From positions 3,046,001-3,110,000 of the forward strand of contig CALNXK010000008.1 in the NCBI GenBank assembly GCA_942486035.1: 64,000 bases of DNA. Direction: 5' to 3'. Positions 1-10,599 of the stretch are shown here, piece after piece (position 1 is the first letter of the stretch; every line of letters starts with the position of its first letter). The stretch comes from Porites lobata (lineage: Eukaryota > Cnidaria > Anthozoa > Scleractinia > Poritidae). The notes beneath the pieces were generated by a model that saw nothing but the letters and a program-made list of their open reading frames with translations, had not been told where the DNA came from and searched no databases. A program made the translations under genes and the position numbers.

Positions 1-360
1 CCTACCAGATGCATCCGTGCACGGGTATTCTCAAACTATACAATAAAGTCACAAACAATAGAAATATTTCTTTGAGCTGCATGTTCTGCTATAAAAACCT
101 TGAGGATAGAGCTAATAATAAATGACTCTTAAATTGGCTGAAAATGTTCCAATCCACACATTAACGGTCGCAATTATTCCAAACCATCAAAATTGACCTA
201 AAAATCGACTTCAGAGAACTCGGCGTCAAAAGGCCGATCTATACCTCAGACCAAAACAGGGACAATCGAGCTAAAACATTGGCATAATGCCGATGTCTCC
301 ATAGTAACTAAGTGTACCCAATTTGACCAAACTCTACCGACACCTATTTCCACATAGTAA
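1..360. other. Intergenic, no gene seen
   Basis: AT-rich sequence with stop codons in all frames and no recognisable motif. It lies immediately left of the GGAGTTA-type repeat block. Confidence 0.5.
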
Positions 361-770
361 TTTTCAAGGAGTTATAATAACTCCTCTAGTGGGTTAATTT
401 AACCCCTTATAGTGGAGTTATTTTTGGGGGAGTTACTTGAACTCCAAAAAGGAGTTTAAAGAACCCTTTTTCAGGAGTAAAAATGACCCCAGATATTGAG
501 GAGTTAAAATAACCCCAAAAAAGTAGTTATCCTGTACCTAAAATTTTTACTCCACTTTCAGAGTCAAATAACCTCCAAAAAGAGTAAAAACAACCCATGT
601 AAGGAGTAAAAACAACCCCATTTTCGGAGTTATTTTAACTCCAGACTGGGAGGTAAAAGAACTCTTTTTCAGGAGTAAAAATGACCCCAGATTTGGAGTT
701 AAAATATAAAAGGGGTTAACCTGTGCCTAAAATTTTAACTTCATTTTTGGAGTTATAATAACTCCCTAAA
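361..770. repeat. Degenerate array of GGAGTTA..TAACTCC units
   Basis: The block is built from short self-complementary words such as GGAGTTATAATAACTCC and variants ending in ACCCC, spaced 20-40 bp apart. A longer direct duplication is also visible: about 438-573 and 636-765 share the order of a 'tttttcaggagtaaaaatg' segment, a 'cctaaaatttt' segment and a terminal 'aactcc'. Each word can fold on itself. It could be the inside of a foldback transposon or a local satellite; I do not recognise the family. Confidence 0.6.
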
Positions 771-1180
771 AATTACTGTGCAACCCTAACACACTCTCTT
801 AGGCAGAAGCTTTTAACTACATTTTCATTTGGTATCACAGGTTTAAAAAATGATTGGTTTTTGCACTTAATGTAACCTTTCTTTGTTTTCTGAATAATTA
901 GGTGGGGTACACAAAGATGACTTTTTGAGTATTTTAATCTTAATTTATAGAAAAAAGTTTTAAGGGATTCTACCTGAAATATTGTGTTATAACAGACAGA
1001 ATAATTCCGGAGATGCGTCAGTTAGATTAAATCTAGGGAGAAAGGAGTGGAAAGTTCTATCATGTCTTGTCTGTCAAATGGGGACATATTCTAAGACTGC
1101 AAGTGTATTAGCCTGCGAAAACATACAAATGTATTAATGAGAATTATTTTTGTTTTTTCTCCTCCTCCACGCTCCATTAA
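771..1180. other. Upstream region of the TPR-CHAT gene
   Basis: No ORF is supported here. The last 30 bases (1151-1182) form a T/C-rich tract ending in AG at 1181-1182, a good 3' splice site, so an untranslated first exon probably lies further left. No TATA box or other core promoter element could be chosen with confidence. Confidence 0.35.
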
Positions 1181-1230
1181 AGAAACCCTACTGCAAAGAA
1201 ACAGTCCACTTTCAATACTTAAATTTCGAA

Positions 1231-3864
1231 ATGGCAGAAAGAATACTACAAGATATAGCTGAACAAAAAAAGCGTCTTACAAAAGCGCAAATCAATAGAA
1301 ACACGGCAGAGAAAGCAGATGCCTACTACAATCTAGGCAGGGCTTATTACTTCCTCGAGGACTTCCATAGAGCAATAGAGTACCTCAAGCAATACCTGAG
1401 CATTGCTGAGGAAGTCGGTGACAGAGCAGGTGCAGGATGTGCCTATGGCACTCTCGGCTGTGTTTACAGATCCCTCGGTGACTCCCAAACAGCACTAGAG
1501 TACCAGAAGAAAAGCCTGAGCATTGCCAAGGAAGTTGGTGACAGAGCAGGTGCAGGACGTGCCTATGGCAATCTCGGCTTTGCTTACCAATCCCTCGGTG
1601 ACTCCCAACAAGCAATAGAGTACCACAACCAGCACATCAGCATTACCAAGGAAATTGGTGACAGGGCAGCAGAAGGATGTGGGTATGGCAATCTCGGCGA
1701 TGCTTATGAATCCCTCAGCGAATTTCAACGAGCAATAGAGTACCACAATCAGCACCTCAGCATTGCCAAGGAAGTTGGTAACAGGGCATGTCAAGGCAAA
1801 GCCCTTGCCAAGCTCGGCTTTGCTTATCGCAGCCTTAATGAATTCCAAAGAGCAATAGAGTACAACAATAAATACCTCATCATTGCCAAGGAAGTTGGTG
1901 ACAGGGCAGGGCAAGGGCAAGGCTATGGCATTCTCGGCAATATTTATTTAGTTCTCGGCGAATACCAACGAGCACTAGAGTACACCAACAAAAGCCTCAT
2001 CATTGCCAAGGAAGATGGTAACAGGGCAATGGAAGGCGAAGCCTATTCCGTTCTCGGCGCTACTTATCTCAATCTTAATGAGTTCGAACGAGCAATGGAG
2101 TGCCACAAGAAACACCTCAGCATTGCCAATGAAGTCGGTGACAGAAGAGGAAAAGGACATGCCTATTTAAACATCGGCAACGTTCATAATTCCCTCGGCG
2201 ACGTGCCACGAGCAATGGAGTACTACAAGCAATCCCTGAGCAATGCCGAGGAAATCGGGGACAGGGATGGACAAGGACATGCCTATTGCCACCTCGGAAG
2301 TTGTTATGCACATCTCAACGATTTCAAGGAAGCAATAGAGTGTTACAAGCAACACCTGAGGATTTCCGAGGAAATCGGGGACACGAAGGGAGAAGCGTGT
2401 GCCCATGTCGGTCTGGGTCAATCTTTTTTGCATTCATATTCCTTGAATGAGGCTTTAGAACATTTTAGATGCAGTGTAAAAGTCTATGACACTATTAGAG
2501 CCAGTTCTATCTCGGAAGATGAATTGAAAATAAGTTTCCGTACGCAACATCAATTTGCCTATACTCATTTATGGTACGTTTTAGTAATGCTTGAAAGGAA
2601 TGATGAGGCCTTATACGCTGCTGAGAGGGGACGGGCACAGGCTTTGCTCGATGCCTTAAAAGTAACTTATGGCCTTACATCACTTTCTCCCAGGTCAATT
2701 GAATCTGAAGAAGAAGTCAGAAATATTTCAAGGAAGACAACTGTTTTGACAGTTTTTCTAGCCCTTCATTTGAAAACAGTCAATATCTGGGTGTTGGGAA
2801 AAGAGGGCAACCCTATTTTTAGGCAAGCAGAGATAGAAATTGGTTGTGAACACGAAGATTCCTTTACTCTCCTTTTAGACACTGTTTTGAAAAACATTAG
2901 GGATGGCGTCGGTATTAGGTGCGAAAATCGGTCAATAGATAAGCTGAGTGATGACTCAACTCCCTCAAGTACTCGAGACGACAATCAAACATCGGAGCCA
3001 TCACAGGAGACCACCGACTTTTTACAGCCATTATATGATGCAGTTCTTGGTCCCATTGAAGACTTGCTTGATGGTGATGAACTAATTGTAGTCCCCGATG
3101 GTGCTTTGTGCTTAGCTCCCTGGGCAGCCTTAAGAGAATCGTTAAGAATCCGTATGGTTCCCTCACTGAGAAGTTTGGAAGTCATCACAGATTCGCCATG
3201 TGAATACCACAGTAAAAGTGGAGCCTTAATTGTCGGAGACCCATGTTTGGAGAAAGTTACAAATAAATGGGGCAACCCCATTTATGAGCAGCTGAAGTAC
3301 GCAAGAATGGAAGTGGAGATGATTGGAGAAATTCTAGAGAGTCAACCTTTAACAGGTAAAGATGCAACCAAAGAAGCGGTACTTCAGAGAATCGCGCCAG
3401 TTGCTTTGGTTCACATCGCAGCCCACGGAAGGAAGGAGACGGGAGAAATTGTTTTGGCTCCAAACCCCCAATCGGGATCCAAGCCTCCTACGGAGGAGGA
3501 CTATATTTTGAAAATGTCTGACATACAAGCTGTTAGGCTGAGAGCGAGGCTTGTTGTGCTTAGTTGCCCCCACAGTGGTCAAGGAAAGGTATCGCCTGAG
3601 GGTGTGGTCGGTATGGCGCGTGCTTTTTTGTTTGCTGGTGCTCGTTCCGTGCTGGCGGCGCTTTGGGCAATTGATGACGAAGCCACAATGATGTTTATGA
3701 AGTCTTTCTACCAACAACTTGGAAGTGGAGAAAGTGCAAGTGTTGCTCTTCAGAGGGCCATGAAATGTCTTCGAGACTCCCACGATTTTTCTGCCCCGAG
3801 GTACTGGGCTCCATTTGTTCTGATTGGTGATGATGTTAAGATTGAATTGAAGAAAAAACAATGA
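1231..3864 (+). CDS. TPR-CHAT protein (TTC28-like TPR array with CHAT peptidase domain)
   Basis: Protein of 877 residues from the first ATG at 1231; the frame is open to 1150, but that extension has only a TTG and crosses the probable splice acceptor at 1181-1182. Residues about 27-428 are ten consecutive TPRs of exactly 40 residues (repeating LG..Y.SL.....A.EY...L.IA.E.GDR), the length typical of LGN/TTC28-type superhelices that bind partner peptides. A linker follows, then a CHAT domain (clan CD caspase/separase fold, about 560-870). The catalytic His is in HIAAHG (H732) and the catalytic Cys in VVLSCPHSG (C779); both are present, so a working thiol protease is expected. The C-terminal GVVGMARAFLFAGA segment is also CHAT-typical. 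No introns, no signal peptide, no membrane segment. Such genes are numerous in coral genomes and are suspected immune or cell-death regulators; bacterial TPR-CHAT proteases are activated by partner proteins. Function here is inferred from domains only. Confidence 0.9.
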   Translation: MAERILQDIAEQKKRLTKAQINRNTAEKADAYYNLGRAYYFLEDFHRAIEYLKQYLSIAEEVGDRAGAGCAYGTLGCVYRSLGDSQTALEYQKKSLSIAKEVGDRAGAGRAYGNLGFAYQSLGDSQQAIEYHNQHISITKEIGDRAAEGCGYGNLGDAYESLSEFQRAIEYHNQHLSIAKEVGNRACQGKALAKLGFAYRSLNEFQRAIEYNNKYLIIAKEVGDRAGQGQGYGILGNIYLVLGEYQRALEYTNKSLIIAKEDGNRAMEGEAYSVLGATYLNLNEFERAMECHKKHLSIANEVGDRRGKGHAYLNIGNVHNSLGDVPRAMEYYKQSLSNAEEIGDRDGQGHAYCHLGSCYAHLNDFKEAIECYKQHLRISEEIGDTKGEACAHVGLGQSFLHSYSLNEALEHFRCSVKVYDTIRASSISEDELKISFRTQHQFAYTHLWYVLVMLERNDEALYAAERGRAQALLDALKVTYGLTSLSPRSIESEEEVRNISRKTTVLTVFLALHLKTVNIWVLGKEGNPIFRQAEIEIGCEHEDSFTLLLDTVLKNIRDGVGIRCENRSIDKLSDDSTPSSTRDDNQTSEPSQETTDFLQPLYDAVLGPIEDLLDGDELIVVPDGALCLAPWAALRESLRIRMVPSLRSLEVITDSPCEYHSKSGALIVGDPCLEKVTNKWGNPIYEQLKYARMEVEMIGEILESQPLTGKDATKEAVLQRIAPVALVHIAAHGRKETGEIVLAPNPQSGSKPPTEEDYILKMSDIQAVRLRARLVVLSCPHSGQGKVSPEGVVGMARAFLFAGARSVLAALWAIDDEATMMFMKSFYQQLGSGESASVALQRAMKCLRDSHDFSAPRYWAPFVLIGDDVKIELKKKQ

Positions 3865-4501
3865 GAAAATCGTAAGTAGAGAGTTTTTATTACTTTTTTC
3901 TTGCTTTTCTTTATTAAGAGTCCTAGAAATAGAAGGCTGAAGAATGAAAGTCTGAACTATTATTTTCAACTCGAAATGTAAGAACATTGGCAGACTTGAT
4001 AATTACTGGTAAAAAGAGAAATATATACACAATAAGGATAGGTGTGGTAAGTATGTATCGTTAATGGATTCACACAATCACATGTTATTCCTACCAAGCG
4101 AATCGTTTAGAAATCATTCAAACACTAGATAACCCTTAATTTTCTCAATTCTTAATTAATTTAGGGACAATACATATGAAAGATACATTTGCAATAAGCT
4201 GCCTTCGTTTTCTTACAGTACTGTCTAGCTCAATATGTTGACCAATAATTAACAGCTTCATGAAAAACAAATATGTCTAATATATTATTTGCTATTTTCC
4301 ACATCATCATTCACCTCAATTGCTACTTTCTTTACAGGGATGAGCTGAAAGTTTGATGTCAACACAACTGCTGAAATAGCGTGTATATATCTGGATTTCC
4401 CCAAAGAAAGGAGTTCGTTATTTAATAGAGGAATGTCCTGAATGGGGCGTTTGGTAAAAAAGTGTGTTTTCATTTCAGTCATTTTTTCAGAAGATATTGA
4501 C
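3865..4501. other. 3' flank of TPR-CHAT gene, no gene
   Basis: AT-rich and stop-rich. No canonical AATAAA is close to the stop codon; a CTTTATTAAG stretch at about 3908 is the nearest AT-rich candidate. It includes the first copy of a 25-bp direct repeat (4021-4045). Confidence 0.4.
4021..4045 (+). repeat. 25-bp exact direct repeat, copy 1
   Basis: The 25-bp string containing 'cacaataaggataggtgt' recurs exactly at 4807-4831, 786 bp away, with the 4.5-4.75 kb MITE between the copies. Flanks differ. Confidence 0.7.
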
Positions 4502-4746
4502 TAGAGAGATTTAGAGCCACGCTAACGGCGAACGGCAAACGTCAGCAATTCAAGATAAGAATTTCTCAAAATAGAAAATATGGAGATAAAATGAATACAG
4601 CTCAAAGCAATTCTTATGGATAAAACTAACTTGAAACTAAACATTTTTTTGTACATTTAATTAACAGCAAACGAGAGGTAAAGGGAACACTTGGTCACGT
4701 GGTACAAATCCACGCTTTGCCGTAAACGTAACTCTAAATCTCTCTA
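4502..4746. mobile_element. MITE with TA target duplication
   Basis: Terminal inverted repeats start GAGAGATTTAGAG at 4504 and end CTCTAAATCTCTC at 4744; similarity extends about 35 bp inward (TAACGGCGAACGGC against the complement of GCTTTGCCGTAAA). The termini are flanked by TA on both sides (4502-4503 and 4745-4746), as in Tc1/mariner-type elements. The 241-bp interior has no coding capacity, so it is non-autonomous. Confidence 0.65.
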
Positions 4747-4806
4747 ATTAATACTCATCAAAAAAACGTTTTTAAATCACTCACTGCTACACTTGTTAAT
4801 TTTAAA

Positions 4807-4831
4807 ATATATACACAATAAGGATAGGTGT
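4807..4831 (+). repeat. 25-bp exact direct repeat, copy 2
   Basis: Identical to 4021-4045. Confidence 0.7.
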
Positions 4832-4916
4832 ACCATAGTAACTGACGCTCACTAAAATTGCCTCAAAATGCGCGCGAGGAATAAACGAACAGCCACTGAA
4901 AACGTCAGGTGCTGAT

Positions 4917-5637
4917 TTTTTATTAGACTGTTCACAGTTCTCTATTTTTCCGTAAGATCATCGAGTTCGAGAGCTTTGCGTTAGGGGCTGCCATCTTGCA
5001 TGAGTGTCAAAACTACTTAGGGGGCGGGGGCGGTTTGGGAGGAAGCGAGAAAAATAGAGGGACTGTAATAACATCACTGCAGCTCGCGTTCAGGAGGCGA
5101 GACAGGAATTTCACGCCTTTTACCATTCACTAATTAAGAAACTCCGCCGGTGATGAGAAACATGCCAGACACATTTAGCATCGACTACGCAAGTTTACAG
5201 TGATTTTATAATGTTTCTGGGCAATTCCTCGAAATAAAATCGGCAAGCACAAGAAAACATTTTCCTAATCAAAATACTAAAAATCCTTCGTGTGTTTGCG
5301 CCAGATGTGCCTTATGGTATGAAAGCGTACGTTTCATGGAAACGTCGACTTGTCAACGACTTGTCAATGTCGGCAACATAAACTAAACCCGTTGTCAACA
5401 TCTATTGTCTAATGACCAATCAAACGCCTGCGTTGCTGGTACAACGCGCTCCGTGAACGCGAGCTGCAGTGATGTTATTACAGTCCCTCTATTTTTCTCG
5501 CCCCCCGAGCTATGACCCCCGACGCCCGCCCCCGCGGTACAATTGAAAATCAAGATAGCCGTGACGGTAACACGCGGTATATCTAAACGATCTCACGAAA
5601 AAATAGGGGACTGAAAACAGTCTAATTTTTTATCGTC
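4917..5637. mobile_element. Foldback element with nested inverted repeats (outer)
   Basis: The outer ends are inverted copies: the left contains ATTAGACTGTTCACAG then CTCTATTTTTCCGT (about 4921-4963), the right the complement of the same words (about 5590-5630). The interior holds a second, perfect inverted repeat. No ORF. Nested MITE insertion or compound foldback transposon. Confidence 0.6.
5045..5501. mobile_element. Inner element with perfect 48-bp inverted repeats
   Basis: 5045-5092 and 5454-5501 are exact reverse complements over 48 bp (starting GCGAGAAAAATAGAGGGACT). Perfect arms over roughly 360 bp of unrelated loop indicate recent arrival or gene conversion between arms. Confidence 0.75.
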
Positions 5638-5639
5638 TA

Positions 5640-6030
5640 AAAAAATCTAAGAAACCTCAGAGGGGGGAGGCACCCCCCTTGTACGTCCGAGGGTTAAGAA
5701 TTCCAACGAGACGGAGACGAACCAATTAACTATTTACAAGAGTGGCCGTGGTTTCAGTAGAGTGATTCAGATTTTAATTCGATAATATTTATAATTTTAA
5801 CATGTTTAAGTATGCACTGTAAGTATTTTGGTCACAATTCAGTGGTTTAAGGTTCAAAGGGTGTGTTACGTTTTCTACTGATTGATCCCCGGTTTCTCAG
5901 AACTAGTATTATTTTATAAAAAAAATGAATATGTTCATGTCTTGTTGATCCTTCATGTATAAATTGGTGGACAGTACAAAAAGCAGACTGCAGACCATTG
6001 TTTTCAGGGTTAGAAAACAATGGGACTATC
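5640..6030. other. Intergenic, no gene seen
   Basis: No coding or RNA feature. The right end (about 5979-6006) contains 'gcagactgcag' and ATTGTTTTC words that recur inverted at about 6238-6275, bracketing the SINE. Confidence 0.4.
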
Positions 6031-6033
6031 AGT

Positions 6034-6060
6034 GGCTTCATAGCTTAGTTGGTTAGAGCA

Positions 6061-6092
<32 letters not shown>

Positions 6093-6106
6093 TCCCTTTG
6101 AAGTCC
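6034..6106 (+). tRNA. tRNA-Thr(GGT)-like gene or pseudogene (SINE head)
   Basis: The 72-nt cloverleaf is readable. Acceptor GGCTTCA pairs with TGAAGTC; the D arm is GCTTAGTTGGTTAGAGC; anticodon stem TCGCA/CGCGA encloses CCGGTAT; the T arm contains GGGTTCAAATCCC. The A box (TAGCTTAGTTGG) and B box (GGTTCAAATCC) are good. The anticodon would be GGT (Thr), but position 33 is C instead of the near-invariant U and the anticodon stem has an A-C mismatch. Eukaryotes normally use AGT for Thr. It is therefore more likely the Pol III head of a SINE than a working tRNA. Confidence 0.65.
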
Positions 6107-6232
6107 TGAATATTTTTTTTTCAGCCTTCTTAAGCAATTATTGCATAAATTGCGTTCACAACTGCGAGGATCATTCTTCATTTGATTTCATTTCCGCAGT
6201 TCTCATATATGATTTATTTCATATGCATTTGC
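6034..6232 (+). repeat. tRNA-derived SINE
   Basis: The tRNA-like head runs without a break into a body (from about 6107) with a T tract, CAGCCTTCTTAAG and a tail rich in 'atttcat' words. From family knowledge, this head-plus-body arrangement is highly repeated in anthozoan genomes; that should be confirmed by copy number. Confidence 0.55.
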
Positions 6233-6239
6233 ATGGTGA

Positions 6240-7345
6240 AAACAATGTTTTGCACTGAAAGCAGTCTGCATTCTGTGCTGATGTTATAAATTGGGACACA
6301 CATTGTGTCACTTAATTAAAACTGCTTTTAAATTCAAGTAAAATGGGATTTCAGGGGCTAGTTTAACTTATATGGATAAATTATTAGCGTTTCATACAAA
6401 GAGTACACATTTTGCCCTCCATGTTTGGGAATAATTAATATGCTCGTAGTTTTAAGAGTAAGTTTTGGACGATACATTGAATATTCTGCGCAGAGACGAA
6501 AGCGAGTGACCGCTGGCGAATTGGACCGTCTAAGAATCATTAGAGTGACTTTTTCCTTGCTTTAATAACCCTTTTTTGGGAAAAGCGTTGCCAGATAGTC
6601 CTTCCATGCCCGCAAACAAAGGAAAAAGGGCCCGAAATCTAATTTTCAACCGAAAACAAGATTTATTTTCCTTCTCTTTTTTCCACCACCACTTCCTTGT
6701 AGAGCTGAATCCGCCTCTGTCTCTGCACTTGTAGACTCTTTGTCCTGCCATTAAACTAGGTTTAACTCTTAATCTTGTTTCTTAATTAATTACTGCGAGT
6801 CATTTCAATCATAAAAAACGTTTTCGTGTACTATATGCGTTAGTGGTTCCACAGCTTTAATTGATGTCGACTTTAAAGTATCCAAACAGTGGACGAGATT
6901 AAATTAAGATTTTGGACGCTCCAATAACTTAATGATGTTTTGTTATAATTGTGCTAGGTTGTAAAAAGTTGGGCTTTTTATCGAGTAGATCAGTTCCAAA
7001 ACACGTATACAGAAACGTTCTGAGGTTTGGCGTTAGGAAATAACAGCAATCGTTCAAGCTATCATCATTCTATCGAGAATCTGACCTATTTTTACTGCTT
7101 CTAGATCCCTTTTCTCTAGACCATTGACTTTTAGGGATGTCATCATTAGAAAAAAAGGATAGGAGGTTGGGGGGAGGCAAACGCATTAGTAAGAAAAATG
7201 TCTCCACACGCATCATAATCAAAAAAGCTGTTCGAGAAGGAAAAATAGATTTCCACCTCAGGGGTAAAAAGAAAACTTTCATAGACCTCCCAAGAATTCA
7301 ACCCAGCCCCTTTACTTTCCTAATGGTTCATCCCTTATACCGCCC
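6240..7345. other. Intergenic, no supported gene
   Basis: Short chance ORFs on both strands, none with a recognisable motif or splice signals worth reporting. Confidence 0.4.
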
Positions 7346-7560
7346 CATGTAACGGAATCCGGAATCTGGGAAAAATTTGCTTGTGGAATCCGGAATCCTG
7401 GGTTTTGGAGTCCGGAGTACAGCTCAAAGAATCCGGACTCCCACTAGCAATTGGAATTGAGAATCCAAGTTCCACTGACAAAGACTGGAATCGAGTACCT
7501 GTAATCCGGAATCCGTGACGTGGAATCCAGAATCCCAGACTATCGTGGATTCTCTAAAAT
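7346..7560. repeat. Degenerate GGAATCC-type tandem repeat
   Basis: Irregular repetition of ggaatc, ccggaatcc and tggaatcc words, about a dozen occurrences, diverged from a short unit. No coding potential. Confidence 0.6.
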
Positions 7561-9170
7561 GACGTGACGAATAGGTCGGCTTGTTGAACTGCTTCTACTT
7601 GATCCCAACACGTTGCACGATACAATGTTCCGTTTCTGATGTTAACTTCAGAGAAGTAATCTTGTATTAAACCTGAAGAAAACGAGATGTTTACTGTGAT
7701 TGTTGATCTCTTCGATGCCTTAAATCATTTTAAAACAACTTCTCTTTCAATTGGAATAGTCAATATTTGGTTAACAAACCACTCCCCCCTCAGAGGCGCT
7801 AAACATTTTCGATTATAAGACGTTTTTTCCATATTTTAAGGCAAGTTTCTGGTTCTGTCATCATCCCGCTAGGTAAATCGGTTTTCAAGCAAGAAAACCC
7901 AACTTTCAAGCAGAAGTTTGATGAAAACCATTTGACCTCGTTTCGCCATACAACGTCATAAGAAGCATAAAGGCACCAAAAACTCATTCCATTATATTTT
8001 CCAAGAGTACCATGGTAGTGACTCCACAACCGTGTCACGTGTCTCTTGGCAGTCAAATGACACAGTAAAACAAAAACGTGTTGAAACCAATTTTTCGACA
8101 TCCCGGGATGGACCTTTAACACAGCAAAGGAAACTTTTGTCCATATTTATCAAAATTAGAATTTCATCGTTCATCCAAGCAATCTTGCCACTTCCAATTG
8201 AAGCAGCACCTATCTAGAAAGTGGATCGTCTCATATCGGATAGGTTTCTGTGCAACTCTTCGTCGCAGTGTGCACGGGTAACGGGTATTCGAACCGTGGC
8301 GTTAATAAACGAGTAGAAGGGAGGACTGAAACCCAGAAAAACGGAAGTAAATATTAAGCGGAAGTTAGGATTGGGAATTATTTCGCCAATCCCTCTCGGC
8401 CAACTACTCCAGACTCATACCCAGTCGCTGTTTATTTATCCCCGCGCGCCTCAATCTTATCTCCAATCTCCAATCTTCTTTCATCCCAAAAACACATAAA
8501 TAGTGAATGGTGCGATTGTAAACATTTATAGATTTTCCTCTCCAGGCATGGGCAAAGTCAAGTTTCAGTACACACCTGGTCAATCGTGAAGCACGCGCTA
8601 CCGTACATATTTCCAAACATGGTCATGTTCACCAATGCCGATATTGAACACCTGTTGAATGAGATTTTATGATATCCGGAATAATCAAAGGTCTAGGTGT
8701 TGCCAGCCAAGCCGAAGGCTGAGGCTGATAACACTTACCGGCCTATTCCGGGCATTACAAAAAGGTAAACTAGTCACACATTGTTTTGAAGAAAATAACA
8801 ACACACCGTCGCAGGGAACATAGTTTGACATTGCTCTTGGAAATCATGCATTGTGCGCGCAAACTGCAGACAAGTCAGTTATCTGCTAGCAGACAATTAA
8901 CTAATCTGTAGGTTGCGCTTATTCTCGAAATAAACTGTAGGCTCTTAGCCAATGAGAAGGCACTCAATAAGTACAACGTCTAATAATTTCGGTTATATGT
9001 ATTTATTATATAAACTGCAGTGTTTTACAAGGATTTCTACCACCGAGAAATGTGGTATCTGAACACACGTAAAAATACGATATTTTTACATGTGAAGATA
9101 TCGATAATTTCACTGACATCAGGTTTGTCTCTTAAATTGTACTTAAAATCGTTGGTGTATCATCGAAACA
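7561..9170. other. Intergenic, no supported gene
   Basis: No credible ORF or RNA. A weak inverted pairing is seen at about 8665-8755 (gatatccggaataat against cctattccgggcat), possibly an eroded MITE. Confidence 0.4.
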
Positions 9171-9171
9171 T

Positions 9172-9330
9172 CTTCGGGTCTTCCTCGAAAGTGCTCGGCA
9201 ATCTTCAGAAATCTTCAGACATCTTCGGAAATTTTCGGAAATTCTCGGAAAATGTTCGGGAACGTTCGTCTGGTCTTCGGGACAATTTGAAAAATCTTCG
9301 GAAATCTTCGGAAGGTGGTCGGAAATCTTA
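9172..9330. repeat. Simple repeat of TCTTCGGAAA-type 10-mers
   Basis: Imperfect reiteration of atcttcggaa/attttcggaa/attctcggaa. The ORF spanning it is a repeat artefact. Confidence 0.75.
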
Positions 9331-9377
9331 AGAAAATCATCAAAAACGCCGTCATCAGCATGTTTATATAATAAAAA

Positions 9378-9523
9378 GAATATTACACGTTAGCTCGAAG
9401 ATATGAATTTTATGTTCTCGTGGCAAGAGCAATATCTCACTCGTTCGCTGCGCTCACTCGTGAGATATTGTTCTTGCCACTCGAACATAAAATTCATATC
9501 TTATCGCCACCGTGTAATATTCT
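9378..9523. mobile_element. Foldback MITE (about 146 bp)
   Basis: An almost complete palindrome: GAATATTACACG at the left end returns as CGTGTAATATTC at the right end. The inner arms (from ATATGAATTTTATG to ATATCTCAC) are mirrored around a 19-bp centre (tcgttcgctgcgctcactc). No coding content. Confidence 0.75.
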
Positions 9524-10599
9524 CTATATAAATTTATTTCAAAAAAGATATCTTGCAAACGGACTTGCAAGGAAAAGAAAAATTCATGCACAGAGTTATT
9601 AGCCATTATAATGAATTAAGGGTGGTTGAGGATATAAGCATGGATGGGAAAGACAAACTTGAAAATTTTAGCAAAAAAATTCAAGAGGCAGAAAACATCA
9701 CTTGGCTAAGCTAGTCCTTGATTAAACCCCTCGCCAGTAGAAATGGGTGTGGGGAAGTAGCCTGGTCAAAAGAAGGGAGCCGCAAGGCAGCACGGGAGGT
9801 AACCTTGACAACCCGGTGGGGGGTAACCAACACTGCCAAGGGTGATATCACGTCATGGGTGATAGATTACTCCTTAATTTTGGCACGAAATTTCAGCGTT
9901 AATTTATAATTTCACTTGTGACATTACAAAATTGCCATGGCAAAGTTCCGTACGAGTGGATACTTTTGACCACATCTAGTGAGGACGTCAGATTTACACC
10001 CGGAAGTACAAGTAAGGATGCCACGCTGCACCATTCTCTACAAGAACAAACAATTAACAATTATTGGAGGGGGGAGAGAAACGTTATGTGTTTCGTCAGT
10101 TACGATCATTTACGAACAAATCAATTATTGGCCTATGCCAAGGGCGGACGTAACAAATGATCTGTGAGACAATAAGAAACCATTATTTTATTTTTTTCAA
10201 ACCGAGTTCACTAATTGTTTTATCATTCAATGGGTAGGCTTTGTTTGCTTTGTAATTTACTCGATCCTGATGCCAAAAACTTAAACTACACTTTCAAAGT
10301 TAGGGCATACGCAATCAATTTTTTCCTCCTTGATTTATTCTCTTTTCCCAAGTCTTTTTTTCTGTCCCTGGGCATTAAGAGTGCTTTATTTTTAGCAGGA
10401 AGAGGTTTTCGCAAAATCCCCGAAGTTTAAGAAGTGCGATTCAAGGCATTTCAGTAGGCTTGTGAAACAAGAGTTTCATTGGAATATTTTCTAGTTAAAG
10501 TTTCATTATTTGTTGCCAATTTTCTCGTTCATGTTTCACTGAACGGTGCTTATTTGGGTGTGGTTTTACAAAGACCTTGTCCCCCTGGACAAGTTAAGT
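9524..10599. other. Intergenic, no supported gene
   Basis: The GC-richer stretch 9760-9880 and several short ORFs show no recognised motif. Confidence 0.4.

Noticed and set aside
1150..1230. N-terminal extension of the TPR-CHAT protein
   Set aside because: It begins with TTG and spans the pyrimidine tract and AG of a likely 3' splice site; the first ATG is at 1231.
3349..3987. 212-residue minus-strand ORF under the CHAT domain
   Set aside because: Antisense shadow of the TPR-CHAT gene with no recognisable domain.
9020..9331. 103-residue ORF ending in SSEG/GNFRKFSEN repeats
   Set aside because: The repeat part is a translated 10-bp satellite; the rest has no motif.
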